The notes: generated from the sequence alone by a model not told the origin. Shown: positions 22,829 to 34,201, numbered from the stretch's first letter. The stretch is 60,000 nt of DNA from Takakia lepidozioides (GCA_030704615.1 CM060731.1:55476221-55536220); one strand, 5' to 3'. A program made the numbers and translations.

Positions 22829-25800
22829 GAAAACTGTGAGAGGTCGAAGCCTACAGGATCAGAGGGGAAAGGATCTGGAGATGGGGACGAGTCCGCAAAA
22901 AGCTCAGAGAATACAGATGAAGCAGATGAATCTGAAGTGCACTACCTTGACAAGGTGAAAGACTCATGTCATTCCAGAAGTAAACTCTCAGGAGGTTATA
23001 AGGGACATGCTTGTATCTGGAGGGCGTCTGGACATCCCTCTGTGCCGGATGATATCAATGCCTGTTGTGCGTCCACCTCTTTCCCATGACATAACAAAAT
23101 TGGAGAGTGATTTTGTGCATGGATATAGACTTGGTGCACAAGTTTTTTATGTGTCACTGACGGATATAAATGGGAAAAGCACATTAGTGTCTCCAGAGAT
23201 CAGTGATAACTGGGATGAGTGCTGGAAAGATGCCAATGAGGAGTTCGAGCTGGGCCTCATGATGGGAAAGAACACCCAGCAATTCTGCAACCACATGTTC
23301 TACGTCTGGGACGGCAACCACCGATTGCTGGCATGGATGGATACATTCAGAAACACCATGCGAAAGACAAAGACAAGCATGTTGCGGTGGAGGCAATGGT
23401 TTTGGATCCTGGAAACGACATCGCTAGGCTTCTTACAGCTATGCACGACGTGAACAAGTAAGTCATCCAGGAGATTTCATTCCCTCTGTAGTGTCTTATT
23501 AATCCTCAAAAAACAGTGTTAAGGAATGCAATGTTTCCAATGTTTTGCAGATCGACAGAAAATCGCATGTGACAACAAGCTTGGTTCACACACTATTCCG
23601 AATTCAGAGGATTGGTCTGATGAAGCTGGAATGATTTTCGGACAGTACTACCACCCAATCATCAAGAAGTGCGAAACAGGAAGAGCTGCAGGCACTTGGT
23701 ATTCTTTGACACGAGAGGCGTTTCTGGAGTACATGTATGCGGTAAGCCCGAGTCTGTACTCTGTTTACTTTTCGAATACATGTTTGTAGTCCCTTCGAGC
23801 TAATCACTACTTGAATCAATGCAGCAAGAACTGGCAGAGGCAGCTGAGAAGGGAAATCCGAATATTACCACTACAACACCAGAAGAACTAAGGACATCAA
23901 AGGGTGTGGAAGCTGCAATAAAGAAGGAGTTTGAAATGCGAAGAACCAAATTGATGTCCGCCTTCGGAAAGCAGCTTAGAATAGTAGATCCTGGACTTGG
24001 TCCTGAGTTCCTTCAGCAGATCAAAACACACTATGACAAGCATGTGCATCCGGAGATGCAGCAAGAGAAATTGCAACGGCTGGCCATATCGATGGTCGAC
24101 CCACAAACAAAAATAAGGTGGCTGGAGATATGGAACTCAGATCAACAGTAAAGGACTTGAATCAGTTCCCAAAGAGCACCATACAGCCTGGCACAAAGGT
24201 GGAAGGAATCAGTGATTTGGTGTTTGATAACTGGCTCCACAAGGCTACATTTTGGAGTCAGGTGTGTATTCAAACATGTTGTTTTCTTCTCTTCAAGTAT
24301 GTGATGAGTATCTTATTTGCAATTCTGACAAATATACTATTTGCAGCTCGAAAAGCGCGCCGTCATTGTGCTGGATCAGACTTTGAAGGACCTGAACATT
24401 TCGATTGTTTCCCCTCCCCAAATGTCATTGGAGGCATACATAAGGAAGTGGAGAGGTCTCACCTGGAGATACTGTTTTTTTGGGAGTTCTCCAAGATGGT
24501 AACATTTTACGGTCCAACGACTTTGACAGTCAGGTTGGAGGAGTGGGCCATGATGCGAGTTGTGTACAGGTGCAATGTCATACTTGAAACTCTACTGTTT
24601 TTTTTGGGAAAAAATGTGGCTTCATAAGGATTGCAATCATAGATCCAGATTGAATGTCGTTGACGACATTCACTTCTTTGTCTGAGTCATTCTTAAGCGA
24701 GTATATGAATTCACCTGGTTAGGATCTAAGGGTGTAATTATAGTGTCCCTGATTAGAATTGATAATGTCCTTGAATGGCGTTGACGACATTCACATACGG
24801 AGTTGTTGAGAGGTCCTCAGAGTTATGTAAATTTTTGTAATGTCCATAGAGGTTACAGTGAGGGTTCCTCACTTCATTTTGCTGAATGTCAATGCAGACA
24901 TTCAGTTGTTCTGCATTGTTTTTGCCTCTTGCGAGGAATCTGGAGGCTTGATAAGCTCTGTTATGAGAAATCCAAAGTGAATGTCGTTGACGACATTCAC
25001 TTCTGTGTCTGTATTATTCACAGCGACAATTTGAATTTACATGGATTGGGAGCTAAGTAATTGGTTCTTTTTGGTATTTTTGTGAATGGCGTTGACGCCA
25101 TTCACATACAGTGTATGTTGTGAGGTCCTCAGTGATATGTTCGTTATGAATGTGCATTGAGTTTTCCTGGAGGGTTCCTTACTCGAGTTTATGATTTCCA
25201 TCCTGTGATTTTGCTTCATTTGAGGAATAATTAGGCTTCATTAGTGAATGTCGTTGACGACATTCACTTCTATGTCTGTGTCATTCCAAACGATAGTTTG
25301 CATTCACCTGGATTAGGGTGTATTTACAGTATCATTGAATGGAATGTTTTGAATGGCGTTGACGACATTCACATCTGGAGCAGTCGTGTGGTCCTGAAAG
25401 GTCCTTGGAGCAGTTCTCAGAGCCATTTCAATCTATGTTTTTTTCATTCTGTTCTACTTGCATCTTACTCACTGAGCGCTTTTGTGGGTTGGGATTTATC
25501 TCCTTTTTTCAGGTACACGAAATATGTGCTTATGGAAGGAAATCACCTGAGCGGAATTCCAGACTATCTTGACATGTGGTCGGACCCTGCAAACGATCCA
25601 ACCATGTATACTGCAGGGATATTGAAGGACTGGAGTCCTTCTCACTTCAGAGACTGTGGGTGGTACCTTGACTGCCCACCGGAGCACACGACCTTTCAAG
25701 AACAGCATATGAAATACTTGAACAATAACGCTGAGATGCTGGCGCCTTTGACTGACGAAGAGTACAACGAAACATAGCAACATTGGCTGCCAAGGAGCCT

Positions 25801-27724
25801 GATGCTCAGGGAACGCCGCAGAAGGGAAAGAAGGCGGGCCGCAAACCAAAAGACAAGGCTGTTGATGTCATAGCCATCTCACCAGCAAAGCCAAAGGACA
25901 AAGACAAGTCCAAAGAGAAGGAAAAGGACAAGGGGAAGGAGAATGAAAAGGAGATGGAGAGTGGGCAGGACTTTACTGCTGGAAGATATACCCGCACTCT
26001 TCAGTGCGTGTTCGATGCCAAGCCACACCCTTCCCGTTCTGATTCAGCAGGAGAGATGAAAATTGTTAATGAGGGTTGGCTTTCGATGATGCAGAGTCGA
26101 AAGAGAGGATACACTGGGGTGCCATCCCCTACCTGGGACAATATAATCTCATTCCTCAATCTGGTGAGAATTCCAGTTTCTTTCCTTTTTCTCTGAAAGT
26201 TTCGTTGGCAGTATTTCAGTCTCGTTCTTTGAAAACATTCTTGCCATCGTTCTTATAAAAAACATGTCTGTTGCAGGTGAGCACAGGTCCCACCTTCGTG
26301 TGCGGTGTGCAGAAAACTTATGCGGCCGACATTGTCATTCTCGACATCCCGGATGGCCAGGCTGTGCCAGAAGTTCTTCCAAAGGGCAAGACGCCAGGCT
26401 GGAACAAATTCGAGGACAACTACTGGAGTTGGGTGTTCGGGTTCTGTAACAACTTCCTCTCTGATGCAGGGACACTTCTGCTTTTTCAGTCATGTGACAA
26501 TGATAGTCGTCGGGCATTGGCATCATACCTCAAGTCTTCAGGGTTTGAAGTTTTGCGCACATGGAATTGTGTGAACAGCCTCTACCTTGTGAAAGGGGGT
26601 TTCCCTGGTCAGCTGGTATGCGTCTCCCTTCTGCTTGTGCTTTCATCATGAGTTTCAATGTTCTCTGCAGCTCCACTCTAGTAGAATGTGTTATGATCGA
26701 CACCGATCATCACCGATTCATGATTTTTTTTGTGTCTGAGTTCTGAATAGCCGATGTACACACTTCCACTATAGATTGTGTTTACCACACTAACCTGCTA
26801 TCTTTGGCAGACGAGGATGTTCGAGGCGATCTGCCTGCGGAGGATTCGCACCTCAAAGACACCATCCTCCATCCGCAGCTTTGAGATTTCTGACCAGGGT
26901 TGTTTCGTCAACCCCCCCTATGAGCCCCATGTCGATGACATTTTGTACAACTTCATGCAGTCCAGTCAGACTCTGAAGAGACCAGATGGCACTCCCTGGA
27001 GAGGTGCAAAGGAAAAGTCCCCGTTCATGCAAATACAAATACTGCTGGAGTCATGCAGCCACCGCTCTGCACGGGTGGTCGATCTTTCTGTGTCCACAGG
27101 TTCGTTTTTTCCCTTCCGAATTGGTTTTCTTTCAACAGTTTCATCTGCTTAAATCCCCCCCTCCAAACTGTTCATGTTCTCCTGTCTGGTGCAGGAGCAA
27201 CTTACCATGCATGCAAGGCAGGCGGAAGAAGCCTTTTTGGCATGGAGGGTGATTCTGACCTCTACAACACAGTGCTCCTCCCCCTTTTGTCTGGCTCCAC
27301 TTCAGGCACACAGACTGATCGGATTCAAATTCGAAATGATGACGATCCCGAAGATAAGCAGGTCGACAACGACTTTTCATGTGAGTAAGTGCTAAACCCT
27401 CTTTGGGAGTCATACTCAATTTCTCAATAACATCAAAGTTACAGTAATAACTTTTTCAGGCTGTCTTTCAGGAAAGGCAACGGTGGATCTTCAGGAGATA
27501 CAGTCATTTCTGGCGAGTCTGTTTTCGACAGCCCCCTTTCCAATTTTCTGCTTCATGTTTATGCCGAAGCAATGGCACTTCACGCGGCCGAGTCCCTATC
27601 CCTATCCCCTGACTTTTTAGTGGCCAGCCGTAGGTGTATCCAGCGTGGATCCGGTGTTCTAAAATACTTAGACTTAGATGCAGAGGAAGCGGGGATACAT
27701 TGTACTGACTCTGAGTCAGACTGA
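22829..27724 (+). CDS. ParB-like / DNA methyltransferase-like fusion gene 1 (multi-exon, frameshifted)
   Basis: Proposed exons: about 22829-23457, 23551-23741, 23825-24135 (continuing frameshifted to the SQ before GTGTGT near 24259), 24347-24569, 25513-26163, 26277-26615, 26811-27099, 27195-27380, then a last exon ending near 27724; most borders have clear AG/GT. Domain order: acidic leader; ParB-like domain with DIPLCRMISMPVVRPPLSHD and YVWDGNHRLLAW; a long middle region; a lysine-rich linker (KPKDKDKSKEKEKDKGK); a methyltransferase-like domain with ADIVILDIPDG and VVDLSVSTGATYHACKAGG...FGMEGDSDLY; an acidic tail. Single-base shifts are inferred near 23340, 23610, 24140 and 25775 from alignment with gene 2, so it is a pseudogene or carries assembly errors. 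Bacterial phage ParB-methyltransferase proteins have the same domain order; a role in DNA binding or methylation is inferred. Confidence 0.65.
22985..23457 (+). other. ParB/sulfiredoxin-like domain of gene 1
   Basis: A strand segment (IPLCRMISMPVVRPP) is followed by a helix-rich part and then FYVWDGNHRLLAWM, matching the G-x-x-R box of ParB N-terminal domains (DG-x-HR-x-x-A). Near 23340 the frame must shift by one base (one missing base compared with gene 2) to continue into KHHAKDKDKHVAVEAMVLD and on to ARLLTAMHDVNK before the donor at 23458. In bacteria this fold binds CTP and clamps on palindromic parS DNA, or acts as a nuclease; which applies here is unknown. Confidence 0.65.
24651..25371. 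repeat. Array of TGAATGTCGT-palindromes in an intron of gene 1
   Basis: Seven palindromes of the form TGAATGTCGT - TG - ACGACATTCA (or a paired GGC/GCC variant) occur at 24651, 24772, 24882, 24977, 25081, 25244 and 25350, about 95-165 bp apart, all within the intron 24570-25512. The unit at 25081 has compensating changes (GAATGGCGT with ACGCCATTC). More degenerate copies occur in the preceding intron, at about 22160-22800. The palindrome is not seen elsewhere in the window. Confidence 0.85.
26277..27380 (+). other. Methyltransferase-like domain exons of gene 1
   Basis: Exons 26277-26615, 26811-27099 and 27195-27380 encode, in order, ADIVILDIPDG (position of motif IV, normally DPPY), a helical part, an NPPYEPHVDDILYNFM segment, and the SAM-binding-like VVDLSVSTGATYHACKAGG with a following FGMEGD acidic end. 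This order (motif IV before motif I) is that of beta-class N6-adenine/N4-cytosine methyltransferases. The phase-1 intron between 27099 and 27195 splits the second Gly of the motif-I loop. Confidence 0.6.
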
Positions 27725-27829
27725 ACTGTATTCTTTTAATATTCATTTTCATACTATCTGGAAAACGTTGAATCCCTTCCTCCACCGTAGTTGTTCCTTT
27801 AGAACAAATAATAATCACATCAACTTTCA

Positions 27830-28235
27830 TTTAAATTGCAATATGTATGAATCCATCTCACAAACCTCCCTGACTCTTCTCATATCCATTGTGCATTCAT
27901 CTACAGTGTATTCATGCGTGCTCCATTCATGAATTTTTTTCTTTGTTCAACATCCATTGTACATTCATCCTCTGTACTCTTTAATCCACCCCACAAACCT
28001 TCCACACTCATTTCATATACGTTGTGCATTCGTCAAAAGTTTTGGTCATGCATCTTCCTGTCATGAATTTTTGTCATTGCTCAACATCCATTATACATTC
28101 ATCCATTTTACTCTTATCCATCCCTCATTCATCCATCTACATTCATTTTTCACACTCATCCATCTGTTTATCATCCAACTGTACATTCATCCATCCTTTA
28201 TTCAATGCCTTTTATTATGTCGTCCAGCTTGTTTC
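27830..28235. repeat. CATTCATCC-rich degenerate repeat downstream of gene 1
   Basis: Repeated CATTCATCC/ACATTCATCC motifs, including two copies, about 130 bp apart, of a TGAATTTTT...TTCAACATCCATT...ACATTCATCC block (27930 and 28063). No coding sequence is supported. Confidence 0.7.
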
Positions 28236-28239
28236 CGCG

Positions 28240-28430
28240 GTAAAGGGTGCCAATCCGCGGGAATACACTCCACTTCTTTCTGGGCGCGTGGTGACGCGGC
28301 CTTCACGTGTGATGACGTGGAGTGAGCCCCGTGACGTGGCATTTGCGCAAGGTGACGTGGCGTGAGCGCAGTTGCGCTCACGCGCTCACGTGACCAGGCT
28401 CACGTCGAGGCATCCCTGAGAATTAGGAAC
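28240..28430. repeat. GTGACGTGG-rich segment with a 20-bp palindrome
   Basis: Repeats of GTGACGTGG/GTGACGCGG are followed by a perfect palindrome at 28362-28381, GTGAGCGCA - GT - TGCGCTCAC. It has the same arm-2nt-arm design as the other palindrome families in the window and lies at the border between ParB gene 1's flank and the next array. Confidence 0.7.
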
Positions 28431-28435
28431 AACGG

Positions 28436-29495
28436 GAACAGAAATGCGGCACCGCATTTTCGTCGAGTCGCACTTTCTGACTTCAGAACGGAAATGCGGC
28501 GCCCGCATTTCTGTTTTGTATCTGATGCATGGAGCCGAGTGCAATTCCGACCGCATGAGATTCAACTATCTCCGACGGAAATGCGTACCGCATTTCCGTT
28601 CTGACTGAAAATCGTAACCCTCGGAACTGAAATGCGCAAAGCGCATTTCCATCCGAGTCGCACCTCCCTCACAAACTAGAACGGAAATGCGGCACCGCAT
28701 TTCCGCCCGGGTGAGACCTTCATACTCTCCAGAACGGAAATGCGGCACCGCATTTCCGTTCTTATGAAAAATCGTGAAACATCGGAACTGAAAATGCGGT
28801 ACAGCATTCTGTCGGAGTCGCACCTTCCGACATTCCAAAATGGAAATGCGGCGCCGCATTTCCGTTTTGTATGTGAGGCATAGAGCTTTGGAACGAAAAT
28901 GCGGCACCGCATTTCTGCCCGGGTCAGACTTTAATACTCTACAGAACGGAAATGCGGTACCGCATTTCCGTTCTGACTGAAAATCGCCAACAGCGGGAAC
29001 AGAAATGCGTCGCAACTTCCACTTCGACATTCTAGAACGGAAATGCGGCGCCGCATTTCCGTTTTGTATATGAGGCCTGGAGCTGTGGGACGGAAATGCG
29101 GCAGGCACTCCGCATTTCCGTTCAGGTGAGACCTCTATACTTTCCCGAACGGAAATGTGGCACGGCATTTCCGTTCATCAACTAAGGTATGTGAAGGGGA
29201 ACGGAAATGCGGTACCGCATTCCTTTCAGATTGAAAATCATGAACCACGGAACTGAAATGTTGTGCCGCATTTCCCGCCGGATCGCACGTTTCGACATTC
29301 CTGAACGGAAATGCGGCGCCGCATTTCCCTTTTGTATCTCATACATGGAGCTGTGGGACGGAAATGCGGCACCGTATTTCCGTTCAACAACTAAGGTATG
29401 TGAAGGTGGAACGGAAATGCGGTGCCGCATTTTCTTCCAACAAGCACGGATGTGTAGCTTCGTGATGGTACTTAACGGAAATGGGGCACCGCATT
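28436..29495. repeat. GGAAATGCGG palindrome array 1, ~53-bp period
   Basis: About 20 copies of GGAAATGCGG - 2 nt - CCGCATTTCC (centre CA, TA, CG) occur mostly 51-55 bp apart (e.g. 28683, 28736, 28790, 28842, 28893, 28947). Spacers fall into a few recurring types (GAGTCGCACCTTCCGACATT; TTTTGTATCTGATGCATGG; GGTGAGACCTTCATACTCTC; TTCTGACTGAAAATCGT). It is a direct duplicate of part of array 2 (about 47505-48545). Confidence 0.9.
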
Positions 29496-29499
29496 CGCA

Positions 29500-29779
29500 T
29501 TTTCACTCCAACTCCAAATTTGAACACGTGGAGCAACGGAATTGCGGCACATGTCTGCACTCTATCTGACTGAAGTGGCATGAGGCGCGCGGCCTGACCG
29601 TTGTTGGATAATGATGTTTGTTTTTTGGATGGCAGGGCGTATCCTGAACGATTCGAATTTTGTAATGACGCAAAGTCCACGAGGAGACCTTCCTCCAACC
29701 CTTCGAACCCAAGTGCTGCATCACTGCCGTTTCATCTTCTTTTGTCGTGTCTCCTCAGTCACCCCTCTCGCGCCCTTTC
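29500..29779 (+). repeat. Duplicated flank of ParB locus 2, cut by a gypsy LTR
   Basis: It matches 48545-48826, immediately upstream of ParB-methyltransferase gene 2 (shared run around TCGAATTTTGTAATGACGCA / CCCCTCTCGCGCCCTTTC). Homology stops at 29779 where the LTR begins, so this was a second copy of the locus interrupted by the retrotransposon. Confidence 0.8.
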
Positions 29780-30505
29780 TATCGCGCACCTCACTTTGGT
29801 AAGCTCCCCCTCAAGTCATAGTTACTCGCTTTGAGGCGCGCGCCTGACTCCCAACCTGGCCGCCGGGCCAACTTGGAGCTTCGGCTGCTCACCGGGGCAT
29901 AACGGTCCCCCTTTGTTCTCCCAAGAACCCTCCACGATTTGGAACCAGCGGGAATTCCCTTTGGTAGTTGGCAGTCCTGAACAGCTCCCCACTCTTTGGT
30001 CGCTTTCCGGCTCGCTCGCTTACTCACTAGTTTTTGGTCACCAACGGGCTTGCACCGTTCTCGGGGTTACTACTCCCTATATATACTTCTGTAGCTGTCC
30101 GCGGGGGTTTCACACAACAACCATGCCATTTTATGGCGAACCACCACGAAAACCCTCGACTCCCGGTGATGAGTCGCGGTGAGTCTTGGCCCACCCACCA
30201 CGGCCCCTATGGACCGTGACGAGTCCCAAGACTCCCCACGACTCCCACCACGAGGTCTCCGCCCCAAGGTGAGTCCTATGCCACCCCCACTAAGTCCCGC
30301 TAAGCTACCACCACCCCTTTGTGAAGCCACCCCCACCGCATCCCGGTGTGCGGGGCTCCACCTAGTGAGCACCTCCGCCCCCTTGAGTGCTTTGGCACTC
30401 AAGGGTGCTTCAGCCCCCCGTACCTATCGCTGCCATTGCCCCCCCCACAGGGGCAGCCCTCATGTGTCCTGACCCCCTGCCCTCAAGGCAAAGGGCCGCG
30501 ACACA
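29780..30505 (-). mobile_element. 3' LTR of gypsy element 1
   Basis: It is closely related to the LTRs at 39474-40197 and 45702-46427 but reversed. It runs from TATCGCGCACCTCAC (expected TGTCGCGC; G to A change) to CCGCGACACA. It contains the same TATATATA box on the minus strand near 30077. No matching target duplication can be checked because the other end is truncated. Confidence 0.85.
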
Positions 30506-31350
30506 CACCCCTACCAACAGGGAGTCGATGTCCTCATCGACTTGTCCATTTTGTAGAAACAAACATCCAAGTTGTGGCGTCCCACATCAAGGAGTTTGTT
30601 TCCGTACCATGGCGTCCCATGGCAAAGAACCAAACCCCACACTTGACTCTACTCTCCACTAGCTAGTTCGGCCGACTTCCTCCAAGTCCCGCCAGGGGTG
30701 GAGCCTCTCAAGCTCCTCCCAGTGCACTCTTCTTGGCCTACTTCAAGGCCAAGGAACGATCCTCCCCGAGGATCGAATCGCCTTACTGCAACAACATTGC
30801 TTGCGATCGCTCATGATGCCGCCTTTGGCATCACCTTGCGCAAGGGTTCACCTTGAACCCCCTTTGACTAGGAAGATAACCTTGAACCAACCGTGCACCC
30901 CAATCAATACAATTGGGTCCGTCTTGGAATGCCGGCCTGAGTTACAGGAACACATCGAAGCCGCACTACGACTTCGTCCCGAGGCTACACGATTATAGTA
31001 CGTGAACGGAAGCACGTAGCTTCCGTGTTAGCCCGCACTACAAGGCAACCACCTCGGTAGCGTAGTTATAGTACGCGCACGCGCCAGGTGCGCACTAGCA
31101 CGCGAACTCCCAAAGAAGGCGCATGTTTCCTTGCCCCTTGGATGGGAATCACCCGATTTCGGCACTGCGCAAACACACGATTAACCCAATTTACCTCTCC
31201 CACTTTTGTAAGCTAGCATGCATTCTACACACTAGCCAACCACACCATGCATCACCATTCCAAACAAAATAGGACGCACAACATTTGGAACCCATTTCCT
31301 TTATAACAAATTTTTGTACAATACAAGTTTTTGCAATCAGATTCCTGAGT
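30506..31350 (-). other. 3' untranslated region of gypsy element 1
   Basis: This stretch between the LTR and the chromodomain end is homologous to 44850-45700 of element 2. No gene is present. Confidence 0.8.
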
Positions 31351-31408
31351 TAGCTAAGCCGGGCTAAGCATGCATTTCCTCCCCCATGCTCCAAGGTTGA
31401 TGTCCCCA

Positions 31409-32044
31409 TCAACGCTTCTTCCGCTTTTGAGGTTGCCCTTCAAAAACTGCAACCGCCTCGGATGCGTTTCCCATTTCTGAGGCACGCACCCAAGATGCCT
31501 CCACATGATGATAGCCCTTCCATTTGACGAGATACTCCGTTTCTCGGTTCTTGAACCTCCTCGACTTAAGTACTGCCTCCACCTCGTACTCAGGTTCATT
31601 TTCATGATCCAACAGCACAGGTGGCGGACGCAACACTTGATGCCGATTCGGGCGCGCTTCATCTTTGAAGTAAGGCTTCAAAAGGGAGACGTGAAATACT
31701 GGATGCACCTTGCTATTTGCCGGCAGCTCCAATTCATACACATCCTCATTCATAACCTTCCGGATGCGAAAGGGTCCCGCATACGGAGGTACGAACTTTG
31801 GACTCACTTCCGGAGGTAGTCGGAAATTCTTGATGTTCATCCAGACCTCCGTGCCTGCCTCAAACTTCACTTCCCTCCGCTTCCGATTCGCCTGCCTTTC
31901 ATACCGTTTCCTAGCTTTGGCAATGTTGTACTTTGCGAGCTTCAACAAACGCTTGCGTTCTTCTAGTACCGCCGCTACTGCCGGTTCCTCAACGTCCTGG
32001 GCGGCCCAACTTGTCGGCACCAGAGGTGCTTTTCCATAGACCAA
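31409..32044 (-). pseudogene. Gypsy element 1 integrase C-terminus with chromodomain
   Basis: Frame beginning MVYGKAPLVPTSW and ending KKRKKR-like basic residues. It includes VHPVFHVSLLKPYF and a chromodomain EYEVEAVLKSRR...TEYLVKWKGYHHVEASWV. The chromodomain is the feature that names this clade chromovirus and is thought to target integration to particular chromatin. Confidence 0.85.
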
Positions 32045-32224
32045 TACAAAAGGGGAAACTCCCGTTGCGGAGTGTTTGTGTTATTATAACAGAACTTTGC
32101 CGCGTCTAAGTGTTCCACCCAGTCTGTTGGTCTGCCGACACGTAATTCCGCAAGATCTGCTTCACTACGGAATTCACTCTTTATGTTTGGCCGTCGGTCG
32201 TAGGTCGGAAGGCAGTGCTCATCC

Positions 32225-33322
32225 TCAGCCTCGTCCCCATCTTCTTCCAAAGTGCCCTCCAAAATTTACTCGTAAACTTTGGATCGCGGTCCGAGACAAT
32301 ATCCTTGGGACTCCATGATGCTTTAAGACGTGGGCGAAGTAAAGTCGCCCTGTTTCCTGCGCCGTTGCCGTCTCCTTGGTGGGGATGAAATGACCCATTT
32401 TACTGAACCTATCCACCACCACCATGATTGCATCGAATCCTTTTGACAGCGGCATAGCAGTCATGAAATCCATCGAGACGCTTTCCCAAGTCCCCTCTGG
32501 AATCGGTAAGGGTTGTAACAGCCCCGCTTGCTTTTTGTACTCGCTCCGGTTTTGTTGGCATGTGGTGCATGTCTTGACATACTCCTCTGCCTCCTCCCTC
32601 AGTTTGGGCCAGAAATACTCTTTCTTCAAGAGTGCCGCAGTGCGCTTGGCTCCGCCGTGGCCCGCAAGCGGGCTATCATGGCATTCTCTCAAGAGGCTAT
32701 CTCTGATCCCTCCCTTCGGCACGTAGAGACGCTTTTGCTTATACCGGAGCAGTCCATTTTGCAAGTGGAACTGCGATTTAACCCCCATCCTCAAGTCTTG
32801 CATCACGGACTTCGCCAGCTCATCCTTCCGGCAAGCCTTCCGGATCTTCCTTTGGAGCGCCATCTCGCCCTTGTACACCAACAAGAGCTGCTGCTTTCTA
32901 CTTAAAGCATCGGCTACCACGTTGTCTCGTCCCGGTTTGTACTGGATATCCACGTCGAACACTGCCAAAGTATCTTGCCACCTAAGTTGTTTTGGGGACA
33001 ACTTGGGCTGCGTGGCAAAATACTTCACTGTGACATTGTCCGTGAACACCTTCACTGGGTTGGAACCAACATAGTGGCGCCAAAGCTCAAGACAGTGCAC
33101 CACCGCCTTCATCTCTTTCTCGTGTGTCGGCCACCGTCGCTCCACTTCATTCAGTTTCTTACTTTCGTAAGCCACTGGACGTCCATCTTGCATCAGTACA
33201 CCCCTAATCGCGAAGTCCGACGCATCTGTATGTATCTCGAACGGACGATCGAACTCCGTGATTTTCAAGACTGGAGCTTCCGCCATCCGCTGCTTCAATT
33301 CAGCAAAAGCTTGGCCACACAA
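32225..33322 (-). pseudogene. Gypsy element 1 RNase H and integrase zinc/core region
   Basis: A 365-residue frame with the RNase H signature TDASDFAIRGVLMQDG, integrase HHCC finger (HDSPLAGHGGAKRT then CTTCQQNR), and the start of the catalytic core (SMDFMTAMPLSKGFDAIMVV). It is broken by a shift near 32260; the remainder of the core lies in 31975-32262. Confidence 0.8.
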
Positions 33323-33364
33323 GGTGTTCCATACCCAGACTTTGGATTTACACAGAAGGTCTGA

Positions 33365-34201
33365 CTACGGCCCTGCGATCTTGGCGAAATTTCTCACATA
33401 CTTCCGGTAATAGGAGGCGAGTCCTAGGAAGGATCGCACTCCCGGGACCGAAGTCGGAGGCTCCCAGTCCAAGATCGCCCTCACTTTTCTGTCATCCATT
33501 TTGATCCCATCCTGTGTAATCACATGCCCCAGGAACTCCACTTTTGTGACCCCGAATTCGCACTTTGAAGCTTTGGCATACAGCTTCCCTTCTCGCAATT
33601 TTTGGAACACCCTTTTCAGGTGCTCCTCCTTTGTTTTCGAGTACACCAAGATGTCGTCGATGTACACGATCACAAAGTCATCCAACCACTCCTGAAAAAG
33701 GCTGTTCATCAGCGTGCTAAATGTCGCTGGTGCATTGGTGAGCCCAAAAGGCATCACCAAGAACTCATATGAACCATACCTTGTCCTGCACGCGGTCTTC
33801 TCCTCATCTCCTTCCGCCACCCGAATTTGATGATAGCCGGAGCGCAAGTCGATCCGGCTGAAATACTTCGCTCCTGCCAACCGATCAAAGAGGTCGTCGA
33901 TCCTTGGCAAAGGGTACCGGTTTTTGATAGTCACCTTATTCAGAGCCCTGTAATCGACACACATCCGCAGCGTCCCATCCTTTTTATCTGCAAATAGCAC
34001 CGGGGCTCCGTAAGGTGACTTACTCGGCTGGATGTACCCCTTTGACATTAGATCTTTGAGCTGAGTCTTCAGCTCGATCAACTCTCTGTGGCTCAATTGG
34101 TAGGGCGCCTTGGCAGGCGGTTCCGATCCCGGTATCACCTCAATCTTGTGGTCAACTCCTCTTCGCGGTGGCAAGCCGCTTGGTAAATCCTCCGGCATCA
34201 C
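33365..34201 (-). pseudogene. Gypsy element 1 reverse transcriptase
   Basis: This intact 278-residue segment has [20 protein letters not shown], the [13 protein letters not shown] block, [12 protein letters not shown] and the catalytic YIDDILVYS. It would copy element RNA to DNA in virus-like particles. The flanking frame ends in a TAG near 33362, so the polyprotein is broken. Confidence 0.85.

Noticed and set aside
26911-26960. NPPYEPHVDD as the methyltransferase catalytic motif of gene 1
   Set aside because: Gene 2 has VDPNCDP at the aligned place, whereas both genes share LDIPDG upstream in the expected motif-IV position; kept only as an open question.
28436-29440. Many overlapping ORFs rich in EMRCRISV / MRRRISVL peptides in the palindrome arrays (also 46.9-48.5 and 53.0-54.0 kb)
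   Set aside because: They are translations of the GGAAATGCGG...CCGCATTTCC palindrome in various frames and on both strands; no start context or conserved protein is behind them.
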